This document shows, piece by piece, positions 1-7,688 of a stretch of DNA of 32,052 nucleotides. A program made the position numbers and the translations under genes. The notes under the pieces were generated by a model. It did no database searches and was not told the DNA's origin. It was given only the letters and a program-made list of their open reading frames with translations. Source of the DNA: JAVVUQ01 sp036653075 (GTDB lineage Bacteria > Bacillota > Clostridia > Christensenellales > CAG-314); the NCBI GenBank assembly GCA_036653075.1, contig JAVVUQ010000010.1, positions 1-32,052 of the forward strand, read 5' to 3'. How positions within the stretch are numbered: the first letter of the stretch is position 1; every line of letters starts with the position of its first letter.

Positions 1-3
1 TTG

Positions 4-38
4 CGACAAGCGAGCGATAGCCGTAGGCTGAGCGAGCG
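4..38. repeat. Dispersed GC-rich 35-bp repeat, copy 1
   Basis: An exact 35-base match to positions 14424-14458, in the same orientation. The core reads CGAGCGATAGCC-GTA-GGCTGAGCGAGCG, and AGCC/GGCT can form a small hairpin around GTA. It is far more GC-rich than its surroundings, so the match is not chance low complexity. It lies about 30 bases upstream of the dnaB promoter. Its function is unknown; a REP-like or degraded mobile repeat is an inference. Confidence 0.75.
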
Positions 39-66
39 ACTTTAATAGAATGTTATGATTATTTAT

Positions 67-95
67 TTGCCTATTTCTTTAATTTGTGTTATAAT
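67..95 (+). promoter_or_regulatory. Probable dnaB promoter (sigma-A, extended -10)
   Basis: TTGCCT at 67-72, a 17-base spacer, and TATAAT at 90-95 preceded by TGT, which fits a TGn extended -10. Transcription would begin near 102, about 60 bases before the dnaB start codon. Confidence 0.6.
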
Positions 96-160
96 TTAAC
101 AATTCTATACACTTGTGATTTTATTGTAGGTTAGTTATAGATAGAAAGTAGGTGATTACT

Positions 161-2053
161 ATGGCAAAAGAAAATAAAACCAATATAAGCAACAATATTT
201 CCGTTTCAGCAAGGTCGCTTCCTCATAATATTGATGCGGAAATTTGTTTGATTGGCTGCATTTTGGTCGACGGCGTTATTGCTTTAGACGTATGCGATTT
301 ACTTGTCGCAGAAGATTTTTATTCGCCAGCGCACGCTCTTATTTTTCGAGCAATTAAGCAATTGGCGCAATCAAACAAAGCTGTTGATGTAATTACTTTG
401 ACTGATTGTTTAATTCGCAGCGGCGAAATTGAAAAGGTTGGAGGAGCCGCTTACATAATGACTGTCGCTTCCTCCGTTCCAAGCTCTGCTAATTATAAAG
501 AATATTTAGATATTGTCACTCGTAGTTCCTCTATGCGACGCTTAATTCACTCTTGTAGTTCTATCATTGACAGCGCTTATTCCGCTAACGATGCACAAAA
601 TACAATAGCTGAAGCAGAAAAAATGATTTTTGATGTCAATTCAAAAACCACTTCAAACGACATTCAAAAGTTATCTGAAACTTTAGGCGAAGTAATGACT
701 CGTATTAATATTTTAAAAGATGACAAAACTGCTTTTAAAGGCGTTCCTACTGGATTTTGGGCTTTGGACGAATTAACAAACGGACTACACGCTGGCGAAC
801 TTGTTATTATTGCTGCGCGCCCCTCTGTCGGTAAATCTGCGCTTGCTATGAATATTGTTGAAAATGCCGCAAAAAAAGGATTATGTAGCGCTATCTTTTC
901 TTTGGAAATGCCGAAAATTCAAATTGCTCAAAGGCTTCTTGCTTCTTGCGCTGGCGTTCCCTTATCTCAAATCGCAGTTGGCAATCTTTCAGATGCTCAA
1001 TGGTCTGCGCTTTTTAGCACTTCTACCACTATAAGTAAATTCAATATCTTTATTGACGATAGCTCTTTGATTACACCCTCTCAAATACTTTCCAAATGTA
1101 GAAAATTAAAAAGTCAATTTGGTTTGAATTTGGTCGTAATTGATTATATTCAATTAATGTCGTCAGGCAAGCGCAACATTGAAAGTAGACAACAAGAAGT
1201 AAGCGAAATTTCTCGTTCTTTAAAAATAATGGCAAAAGAATTAAACGTGCCTATATTAGCTCTTTCTCAAATGTCTCGACAAGTTGTCAATAGAACGGAT
1301 AACACTCCTCAATTATCCGATTTGCGTGAATCGGGCGCTATTGAACAAGATGCCGATATAGTTATGTTTATCCATATAGAAAAATCCGAAACCGACTCGA
1401 AAGATACGGATAAATCACTTATCGTTGCTAAAAATCGTAACGGCCCTTTGGATACCATTCCACTTAAATGGATAGGCGAATTGGTTCGCTTTACAAGTTA
1501 TAGCTCGGAAGAATTTGCCCTTAAAAAACAATTTGCAAAAAATGAGCAGGAAAAAAAGAACAATAAAAAAAATATTGTCAATAATACAAACACTCCTATT
1601 AAAAAGGACAATGATACCTCAAACATTACATCTAACGATAACTCATCTTTATCTAACATTAACAACACACAAAATTTGGTTAATAATTCTAATATTAATT
1701 CTGATTTAAACAATGAAAACATTTCAATAAATCATCTTATTAAATCTGACGGTAGCAAAAATTCTATTCTATCCTCTATTACAGATGTTATGAATGATAC
1801 TTTACCAATTGCTAACGCTCCAATTAACCCTTCTGATTTGCCAGAACCGCCATTAGAATATTATCAACCGCCATCAAGCTATAATGACAACGATATTGAC
1901 AGCGCTAACGATGAAATTGTTAATGATAATCTAAATATCAATAGCATTTTGGATCCTTCTAAAGATGATAATTACGATGATAACTGCGACGATACAAACG
2001 ATGATAATAGTAAAAAATCTAATAACATCTTAGACGATGGTATGCCATTTTAA
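161..2053 (+). CDS. dnaB: Replicative DNA helicase DnaB with long disordered SSB-like C-terminal tail
   Basis: Hexameric 5'-3' replicative helicase that unwinds DNA at the fork and works with primase DnaG. The N-terminal collar domain (about residues 15-120, with LPHNIDAE near the start) and a RecA-like domain are recognisable. Walker A is ARPSVGKS, with GKS at residues 224-226; VVIDYIQLM and LSQMSRQV follow, and the DLRESGAIEQDAD motif is intact. ATG 161 is chosen over GTG 152 because AGTAGGTG sits directly upstream of it. A normal DnaB is about 440-460 residues and the family fold seems complete by about residue 447. This protein continues for roughly 180 further residues rich in Asn, Asp, Ser and Pro, and becomes very acidic. 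It ends in LDDGMPF, which resembles the acidic-hydrophobic-Pro-Phe tip of single-stranded DNA binding protein. Helicase identity is certain; a role for the tail is inference. Confidence 0.97.
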   Translation: MAKENKTNISNNISVSARSLPHNIDAEICLIGCILVDGVIALDVCDLLVAEDFYSPAHALIFRAIKQLAQSNKAVDVITLTDCLIRSGEIEKVGGAAYIMTVASSVPSSANYKEYLDIVTRSSSMRRLIHSCSSIIDSAYSANDAQNTIAEAEKMIFDVNSKTTSNDIQKLSETLGEVMTRINILKDDKTAFKGVPTGFWALDELTNGLHAGELVIIAARPSVGKSALAMNIVENAAKKGLCSAIFSLEMPKIQIAQRLLASCAGVPLSQIAVGNLSDAQWSALFSTSTTISKFNIFIDDSSLITPSQILSKCRKLKSQFGLNLVVIDYIQLMSSGKRNIESRQQEVSEISRSLKIMAKELNVPILALSQMSRQVVNRTDNTPQLSDLRESGAIEQDADIVMFIHIEKSETDSKDTDKSLIVAKNRNGPLDTIPLKWIGELVRFTSYSSEEFALKKQFAKNEQEKKNNKKNIVNNTNTPIKKDNDTSNITSNDNSSLSNINNTQNLVNNSNINSDLNNENISINHLIKSDGSKNSILSSITDVMNDTLPIANAPINPSDLPEPPLEYYQPPSSYNDNDIDSANDEIVNDNLNINSILDPSKDDNYDDNCDDTNDDNSKKSNNILDDGMPF

Positions 2054-2272
2054 TTATTGTTAAAAATCATAATTGCAATATGATTGATTTATAACAATAA
2101 ATAACTATTTTTATAAAATTAACTATATTTAACAAATAAATAATGAGGATAAACTTAATAGCATATAACAATAAATGATTATAAAAGCAATTTTTAGCTA
2201 TTTATAAAGGCATTTTTGATGAACATAAATTCAAAAAACAAATTTTATTACATATTAAAATATAGGTGAATA

Positions 2273-3898
2273 ATGGAAAATATATCTAAAAACTTTATTG
2301 AAGAAATTATTGAAAAAGATTTAGCAAACGGAAAATGCAGTGAAATTCACACACGTTTTCCACCTGAGCCAAACGGATATTTGCATATAGGTCACGCCAA
2401 AAGTATCTGCTTAAATTATGGATTGGCTCGTAAATATGGTGGAACGTTCAATTTGCGTTTTGATGACACAAATCCATCTAAAGAAGATGAAGAATACGTC
2501 AATAGTATAAAATCCGATATTGAATGGTTGGGATTTAAATGGAACAATCTTTATTTCGCATCGGATTATTTTAATGTTATGTATGACTGCGCTATTAAAC
2601 TTATTAAAGATGGCAAGGCGTATGTATGCGATTATTCCGCAGAGCAGATAAGTCAAACAAGAGGTAACCTTACTGAATCAGGCAAGCAAAGCCCTTGGCG
2701 TAACCGTACAGTTGAAGAAAATCTTGAATTGTTTGTTGGTATGAAAGAAGGAAAATACGCTGACGGCGAAAAAGTTTTGCGCGCTAAAATTGATATGTCA
2801 AGTCCTAATATAAATATGCGTGACCCTATTATTTATAGAGTGTTACGCGCACGCCATCACAATACAGGCGATAAATGGATGATTTATCCTATGTACGATT
2901 TTGCGCATCCTATTGAGGACGCTTACGAACGCATTACACATTCCATATGCACATTAGAATTTGAAGATCATCGTCCGCTATATGATTGGGTTACCGAAAA
3001 CTGTGGATTTCCCACTCCGTTACCACAACAAATAGAATTCGCGCGCCTCAATATTACTAACACTATTATGAGCAAACGGTTTTTAAAACGTTTAGTCGAT
3101 GATAAAAAAGTCGAAGGCTGGGACGATCCACGTATGCCTACGCTTAGCGGATTACGCCGTCGTGGCTATCCAGCGGCAGCTTTGAAAGACTTTTGCGATA
3201 GAATTGGCGTTAGCAAAGCTAACAGCGAAGTCGAACATAGTTATTTGGAAGCGTGCGTTAGAGAAAACTTAAATACTTATGCTGATAGAGCTATGGTCGT
3301 AATTAATCCTATTAAAGTTACTTTATTGAATTTACCAATTTGTGACGAATTATCCGTCGAATGTAATCCTAACAATATTGAAAAAGGAAATAGAAATATT
3401 GCTATTTCGGAAAATATCTATATCGACGGTAGCGATTTTGCTTTGATTGCGCCTCCTAAATATTATCGCCTTAAACCTGATGGTTATGTGCGATTAAAAG
3501 GAGCTTACATCATACATTGCGATGACGTAAAAATTGAAAATGGAAATGTTACAGAATTAATCTGTTCCGTTGTAGCTAACAGTCAAAGCGGAAAAGATAC
3601 GAGCGGAATTAAGGTTAAAGGCGTAATTCAATGGGTAAACGCCGCCGATTGCATTAAATTGCAACTGAGAAAATTACAAAGTTTACTTGTTGATGGCGAC
3701 GGCGACTTTATGGACAGAATGAATCCAAATAGTATGACTATTTTTGACGCTTTAGGCGAAAATTATCTACAAAATGCTAATATTGAAGATAAATTTCAAT
3801 TTATGCGAATGGGATACTATGTCAAAGACAAAAACTCAACAAAGCAACTACCTGTCTTTAACGAAATAGTTGGTTTAAAAGATAATTTCAATAAATAA
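2273..3898 (+). CDS. glnS: Glutaminyl-tRNA synthetase
   Basis: Class I aminoacyl-tRNA synthetase that charges tRNA-Gln directly with glutamine. The class I signature is PPEPNGYLHIGHAKS, with HIGH at residues 38-41; the second motif is IMSKR (265-269), followed by the GlnRS beta-barrel anticodon-binding domains. At 541 residues it is close to the 554 of E. coli GlnRS. Direct glutaminylation means the organism need not rely only on the GluRS/GatCAB amidation route, although gatCAB could exist elsewhere. The start at 2273 follows AGGTGA. It lies 219 AT-rich bases after dnaB, with no convincing terminator between, so readthrough is possible. Confidence 0.96.
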   Translation: MENISKNFIEEIIEKDLANGKCSEIHTRFPPEPNGYLHIGHAKSICLNYGLARKYGGTFNLRFDDTNPSKEDEEYVNSIKSDIEWLGFKWNNLYFASDYFNVMYDCAIKLIKDGKAYVCDYSAEQISQTRGNLTESGKQSPWRNRTVEENLELFVGMKEGKYADGEKVLRAKIDMSSPNINMRDPIIYRVLRARHHNTGDKWMIYPMYDFAHPIEDAYERITHSICTLEFEDHRPLYDWVTENCGFPTPLPQQIEFARLNITNTIMSKRFLKRLVDDKKVEGWDDPRMPTLSGLRRRGYPAAALKDFCDRIGVSKANSEVEHSYLEACVRENLNTYADRAMVVINPIKVTLLNLPICDELSVECNPNNIEKGNRNIAISENIYIDGSDFALIAPPKYYRLKPDGYVRLKGAYIIHCDDVKIENGNVTELICSVVANSQSGKDTSGIKVKGVIQWVNAADCIKLQLRKLQSLLVDGDGDFMDRMNPNSMTIFDALGENYLQNANIEDKFQFMRMGYYVKDKNSTKQLPVFNEIVGLKDNFNK

Positions 3899-4095
3899 TG
3901 TATAATATTTAAATAATTGTATATTTATTTATTATCACAATTTATAAACAATATGAATATTATCTAATCAAAATTATAAAAAGCTCAACCGCTTTATTAA
4001 CGATACTTTAATTATTGTAAATTAATCGCAACAAGATAGCAAAATAAATGTATAAACAAAAATTAAGTGTTAATATAAACTTAAGGAGAATAAGA

Positions 4096-5664
4096 ATGCA
4101 TTGGTCAGAAAAAGCAGCAAGAGAAGTAATAAAAAAATATCCTAACTGTAATGAATACGTGTGCGCAGCTGGTATTAGTCCGTCAGGTTCGGTGCATATA
4201 GGAAATTTTAGAGATATAGCGACTGCGTATTATGTAACGTTGTCATTAAGACGCTTAGGAAAAAAAGCTAAAATGTTATTTAGTTGGGATGAGTACGATA
4301 GATTTAGAAAAGTTCCTGCTAATATAAAAGCGATTAGAGATGATTATGAGCAATATATTGGATTACCATATAGTAAAGTACCTGATCCGTTTGGTTGTCA
4401 CGAAAGTTATGCAAAACACTTTGAAGCTGAATTTGAAAAAGCGCTAAAACTATTTGGCGTGGAGTTGGAGTATAAATATCAAGCGGAAAATTATTTAAGC
4501 GGAATGTACAAAGAAAAAGTTATGTACGCTATTGATAAACGCTTGGAAATTTACGATATTATTATGGACCAAAAAACTCAGGAAGCAACCGCTGAAGAAA
4601 GAGAAGCTTATTATCCCGTTAATATCTATTGCGACAAATGCGGAAAAGATAATACTACCATTACTAATGTTGACGACAATTATGTGGCTGATTATACCTG
4701 CGCTTGCGGCAATCATGGAAAATTTGATTTTAAATCTCAATTTAATTGCAAACTTGCTTGGAAAATTGATTGGCCTATGCGCTGGCAATACGAAGGCGTT
4801 ACCTTCGAACCAGGCGGAAAAGACCACGCAGCGCCTGGCGGTAGCTATGACGTTAGCAAAATTATAAGCAAACAGATTTTTAAGTACGAACCACCTGCGT
4901 TTATTGCGTATGAATTTATTGGCATTAAGGGCAACGTTGGAAAAATGAGCAGCAGCACTGGATTTAACCTTACTCCAGAAACACTACTTAAAGTCTACCA
5001 ACCCGAAGTTATTTTATGGCTCTATTCCAAAACAGACCCTATTAGAGCTTTTGACTTTTGTTTTGACGAGGAAATATTACGACAGTATTTTGAGTTTGAT
5101 AAAATGCTCAATGATTATTATAATGGTAAACAAGGCCCAGCTAAAGAGATTATGGAGATTTTTATGACAAATCGCCCTCGCCTTGAAACAGTACCTATGG
5201 CGCAACTTGTAAACTTCGGCCCTATTGTAAATTGGGACGCTGACTTGCTTGAAACTTTACTTAGTAGAATCGGCGCACCATACACTAAAGAACAATTTTT
5301 GCCACGATTAAAATTAGCAAAATCTTGGCTTGAATTATGCAGCCCTGAATCGTTGATGAAATTAAAAGACAATAACGACGAATTGTACTATAATACCCTT
5401 TCAAATGAAGAAAAACAAACAATCAATCTACTTTATCAAAATTTGAATAATAACGACTACGACTTGGAAGGTATCAAAAGTATGCTGTATGCCGTAGTTA
5501 CAGAAGTTTACGGCGACATTGATATGGAACAAAAGAAAATTGAACAGGCTAAATTTTTTAAAAATGTCTATACTTTACTTATAGGCAAAGAAACTGGCCC
5601 TCGCTTATACCTATTTCTTGCTGCTTTAGACAAATCTTCATATCTGAAACTCTTAAACTTTTAA
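4096..5664 (+). CDS. lysK: Lysyl-tRNA synthetase, class I type (LysK)
   Basis: Charges tRNA-Lys with lysine using the class I fold, the form typical of archaea and spirochaetes, rather than the class II LysS common in Bacillota. Evidence is the HIGN signature at residues 34-37, KMSSS at 283-287, the GGKDHAAPGGSYD segment before it, and a Cys-rich zinc-binding-like insert (CDKCG then CACG) near residues 180-205. The length of 522 is normal. ATG 4096 is preferred over the in-frame ATG at 4048 because AAGGAG lies 7 bases upstream and the protein then begins MHWSEKAA, as class I LysRS proteins usually do. The gene is on the same strand as glnS and trxB. No class II lysS is visible here, but only a genome search can exclude one. 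Confidence 0.96.
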   Translation: MHWSEKAAREVIKKYPNCNEYVCAAGISPSGSVHIGNFRDIATAYYVTLSLRRLGKKAKMLFSWDEYDRFRKVPANIKAIRDDYEQYIGLPYSKVPDPFGCHESYAKHFEAEFEKALKLFGVELEYKYQAENYLSGMYKEKVMYAIDKRLEIYDIIMDQKTQEATAEEREAYYPVNIYCDKCGKDNTTITNVDDNYVADYTCACGNHGKFDFKSQFNCKLAWKIDWPMRWQYEGVTFEPGGKDHAAPGGSYDVSKIISKQIFKYEPPAFIAYEFIGIKGNVGKMSSSTGFNLTPETLLKVYQPEVILWLYSKTDPIRAFDFCFDEEILRQYFEFDKMLNDYYNGKQGPAKEIMEIFMTNRPRLETVPMAQLVNFGPIVNWDADLLETLLSRIGAPYTKEQFLPRLKLAKSWLELCSPESLMKLKDNNDELYYNTLSNEEKQTINLLYQNLNNNDYDLEGIKSMLYAVVTEVYGDIDMEQKKIEQAKFFKNVYTLLIGKETGPRLYLFLAALDKSSYLKLLNF

Positions 5665-5674
5665 CTTTTATAAC

Positions 5675-5694
5675 TTTAAACTTTAAAGTTTAAA
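5675..5694. repeat. Perfect 20-bp palindrome between lysK and trxB
   Basis: TTTAAACTTTAAAGTTTAAA is identical to its reverse complement. It lies just after the lysK stop and about 60 bases before trxB. It could be a weak attenuating hairpin or a dyad protein site, but it is pure low-GC DNA with no following T-run, so it is not called a terminator. Confidence 0.4.
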
Positions 5695-5755
5695 TGTTAA
5701 ATTTCGATTACAATTTATTGCCTATACGCAATTGTAAAACTAAAGGATATACCTT

Positions 5756-6670
5756 ATGATAAATGATGTAATTATTGTAGGCGGCGGACCTGCTGGACTG
5801 ACAGCCGCCATTTATTCAGCTCGAAGCGGACTTAAAACAGCTTTATTTGAAGGAAATGTTTTCGGCGGAGTTTGCGCCGATATAAAAAATCTTGCTAATT
5901 TTCCCGGTTTTCCAACAGCTGATGGTTATGTGTTGACACAAACTATGAAATTACAAGCTGAACAATTTGGCGCGCATTTCATCTTTGAAGACGTAATCGC
6001 TATTGAAAAACAAGAAAATATCTTCAAAGTTACCACTCAAACAAATAGTTTTGAATCTTTTAGCATAATTTTGGCTACTGGCGCAAAACGTAAGTCTATG
6101 CCAATGTATGACAAAATGCAGGGTAAAGGCGTAAGTTATTGCGCTACGTGCGATGGATTTTTTTATAGCGGAGAAACTGTCGCCGTAATTGGAAACGGAA
6201 TTACAGCGCTTAACGACGCTTTGTATTTATCCAATATTTGTAGCGATGTCTATTTGATTAACCAAAAAAACGTTTTTCGCGCTACTGACCAATTAATCGA
6301 AAATACAACAAAATTGAAAAATATTCATATACTATTAAATACTTCAGTAAAATCTATAAAAGGCGATAACGCTGTAAATGGACTTAACTTATTTGATTTA
6401 ATTGAGAAAAAAGAAGTATTTTTGCCCGTTACTGGCGTATTCGTAGCTTTGGGATTTACCGCAACTTCACCACTTATTAATGGATTAATATATAATGATA
6501 AAAACGAAATTATCGTTTCTAATTCTAAAACAAATATATCGGGCGTTTTTGCCGCTGGCGACGCTGTGAATAATCCGCTAAAACAAGTCGTTACCGCTTG
6601 TAGCGACGGAGCAATCGCAGCAGAAGAAACTTTAAAATTTTTAAAATCTAATCCGATTACAAGCATTTGA
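5756..6670 (+). CDS. trxB: Thioredoxin reductase-like flavoprotein with altered pyridine-nucleotide site
   Basis: FAD-containing disulfide reductase that should pass electrons to thioredoxin. The FAD site GGGPAG is at residues 9-14, the redox-active pair CATC (C129, C132) is followed by DG, and the C-terminal FAD motif GVFAAGD is present. Length 304 fits low-molecular-weight TrxR. The second Rossmann motif GNGITA (146-151) is kept, but the stretch that binds the NADPH 2'-phosphate, normally HRR.xxFRA, reads NQKNVFRA (169-176). NADPH is therefore unlikely to be the normal donor. NADH, reduced ferredoxin (as in clostridial ferredoxin-dependent flavin TrxR) or another flavoprotein function are possible. 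The ribosome-binding site is AAAGGA. No thioredoxin gene is adjacent. TrxR superfamily is sure; electron donor and exact partner are not. Confidence 0.88.
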   Translation: MINDVIIVGGGPAGLTAAIYSARSGLKTALFEGNVFGGVCADIKNLANFPGFPTADGYVLTQTMKLQAEQFGAHFIFEDVIAIEKQENIFKVTTQTNSFESFSIILATGAKRKSMPMYDKMQGKGVSYCATCDGFFYSGETVAVIGNGITALNDALYLSNICSDVYLINQKNVFRATDQLIENTTKLKNIHILLNTSVKSIKGDNAVNGLNLFDLIEKKEVFLPVTGVFVALGFTATSPLINGLIYNDKNEIIVSNSKTNISGVFAAGDAVNNPLKQVVTACSDGAIAAEETLKFLKSNPITSI

Positions 6671-6780
6671 AATTATTGATACTATTATAATTATTGATAC
6701 CATTATAACTATTATAACTATTATAATTATTGATACTATTATAATTATTGATACTATTATAACTACTATAACTATTGAAA
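6671..6780. repeat. AT-rich tandem repeat after trxB
   Basis: Alternating units of ATTATTGATACTATTATAA and shorter CTATTATAA pieces run without break from the trxB stop almost to the ssrA promoter. There are no unique spacers, so it is not a CRISPR. Confidence 0.8.
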
Positions 6781-6808
6781 TCAGTGAAGCGATATTTTAT
6801 TTATGCGC

Positions 6809-6837
6809 TTGACAAATTCAATCGTTATGTGTATAAT
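6809..6837 (+). promoter_or_regulatory. Consensus sigma-A promoter of ssrA
   Basis: TTGACA at 6809-6814, exactly 17 bases, TATAAT at 6832-6837. Both boxes match the consensus fully, as expected for an abundant stable RNA. Transcription would start near 6844, leaving about 90 bases of 5' leader to be removed from the precursor. Confidence 0.85.
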
Positions 6838-6936
6838 ATAAAGACAAATATAGATTGTATCTTTTTATGTAATGTTTAAACGCTTTAAATCTTAAATGAC
6901 TATGTGTTTTAAATTGTTTAAATTGATATAAACTGT

Positions 6937-7279
6937 GGGGATGTTATAGATTCGCCCGTTATGAAGGGGGCAAGGTAAGCGTGTCGCAGGCAGATGCGTA
7001 AAAGGCAACAATTAAATTAAACGCTAATAATAATAATTTAGCTCTCGCTGCTTAAATAGCGACGTCGCCCCTGTATACCGTATGGCAGGTCAGCGGCGTC
7101 ATTAATACGGTAAAATATGTCGGCAACTTCTCTTTAACCGACAAGTAATAAAAGGGATACCTAAGCATTAACGTGTCAACTGCGTGATTGCAAGGGGAAA
7201 TTTAAATCATTGACTACACACGTAGAAAACATTGTCAACACATGGCGGTACATGGGTGCAATTCCCATCATCTCCACCA
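6937..7279 (+). ncRNA. ssrA: Transfer-messenger RNA (tmRNA)
   Basis: Rescues stalled ribosomes by acting as alanyl-tRNA and then as mRNA for a degradation tag. The 5' end GGGGATG pairs over seven positions (one G-U) with CATCTCC next to the encoded 3' ACCA. The conserved GATTCG and the CAAGGTAAGCGTGTCGCAGGC-like region are near the 5' end. The tag frame ends at TAA 7053-7055; the likely resume codon GCT at 7023 gives the encoded tag ANNNNLALAA, in keeping with the usual ALAA ending. An earlier in-frame resume codon at GCA would give a longer tag, but the A/T-rich leader and the usual tag length favour 7023. Oddities are a T-loop of TGCAATT, where TTCRANN is usual, and GATTCGCC where GATTCGAC is usual. 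It is one-piece, not permuted. Confidence 0.95.
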
Positions 7280-7340
7280 ATTCACTAATAAAATGTATTA
7301 CTATCTTTCTTATGCAATTTATATGAATATTTGTAATTGA

Positions 7341-7373
7341 AACGCAAAAAATTGATTATTTTTGCGTTTTTTT
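7341..7373 (+). terminator. Intrinsic terminator of ssrA
   Basis: Stem AACGCAAAAA (7341-7350) with TTTTTGCGTT (7359-7368) and loop ATTGATTA, running into a T-tract to 7373. It lies 61 bases after the mature tmRNA end. Confidence 0.85.
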
Positions 7374-7410
7374 GTTTATATCGTTTTTCAATAAAAATAT
7401 TTTAGTTATT

Positions 7411-7590
7411 AAATTATAATTGATTTATAATTAAGATTTGATAAATAATGTATANNNNNNNNNNTTGTATTTATTGTATGATTATGATTTATAAATAATG
7501 TATTAAATTATAATTGTATTATGATTTATAAATAATGTATTAAATTGTATTTATTGTATGATTATGATTTGATAAATAATGTATTAGATT
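7411..7590. repeat. AT-rich tandem repeat between ssrA and ileS, interrupted by a gap
   Basis: Several copies of GATTTATAAATAATGTATTA alternate with TTGTATTTATTGTATGATTAT, with a combined period of about 37-43 bases. It fills most of the 409-base gene-free interval between the convergent ssrA and ileS genes. The 10-N gap lies inside it, so copy number is uncertain. Confidence 0.75.
7455..7464. other. Assembly gap (10 N)
   Basis: Ten undetermined bases within a tandem repeat, consistent with an assembly that could not resolve the repeat. Confidence 0.99.
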
Positions 7591-7614
7591 AAATGCGTAA
7601 AATGATTAAAAAAG

Positions 7615-7651
7615 TAAAAAAAAACCGCTAATTTACTATTTTAGCGGTTTT
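7615..7651 (-). terminator. Intrinsic terminator of ileS
   Basis: On the minus strand, AAAACCGCTAA and TTAGCGGTTTT form an 11-bp stem around a 9-base loop, followed by a T-run (the A-run at 7616-7624 on the plus strand). It lies about 40 bases beyond the ileS stop. Confidence 0.85.
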
Positions 7652-7688
7652 AAATAATATTTCTATTTTAGATTTATAAATAATAATT

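Noticed and set aside
1515..1709. Alternative reading frame of 64 codons over the DnaB tail
   Set aside because: Composition-driven shadow. It has no ribosome-binding site, and the DnaB frame is continuous to a conserved-looking end.
2058..2094. Terminator after dnaB
   Set aside because: AATCATA/TATGATT can form a 7-bp stem, but it contains no GC-rich core and no T-run follows.
4532..4867. Open frame of 111 codons inside lysK
   Set aside because: Overlaps a certain gene on the same strand in another frame, with no start signal or recognisable domain.
6829..6837. DnaA box (TGTGTATAA, reverse of TTATACACA)
   Set aside because: A single match that overlaps the perfect -10 of ssrA. There is no cluster, so it is no evidence for an origin.
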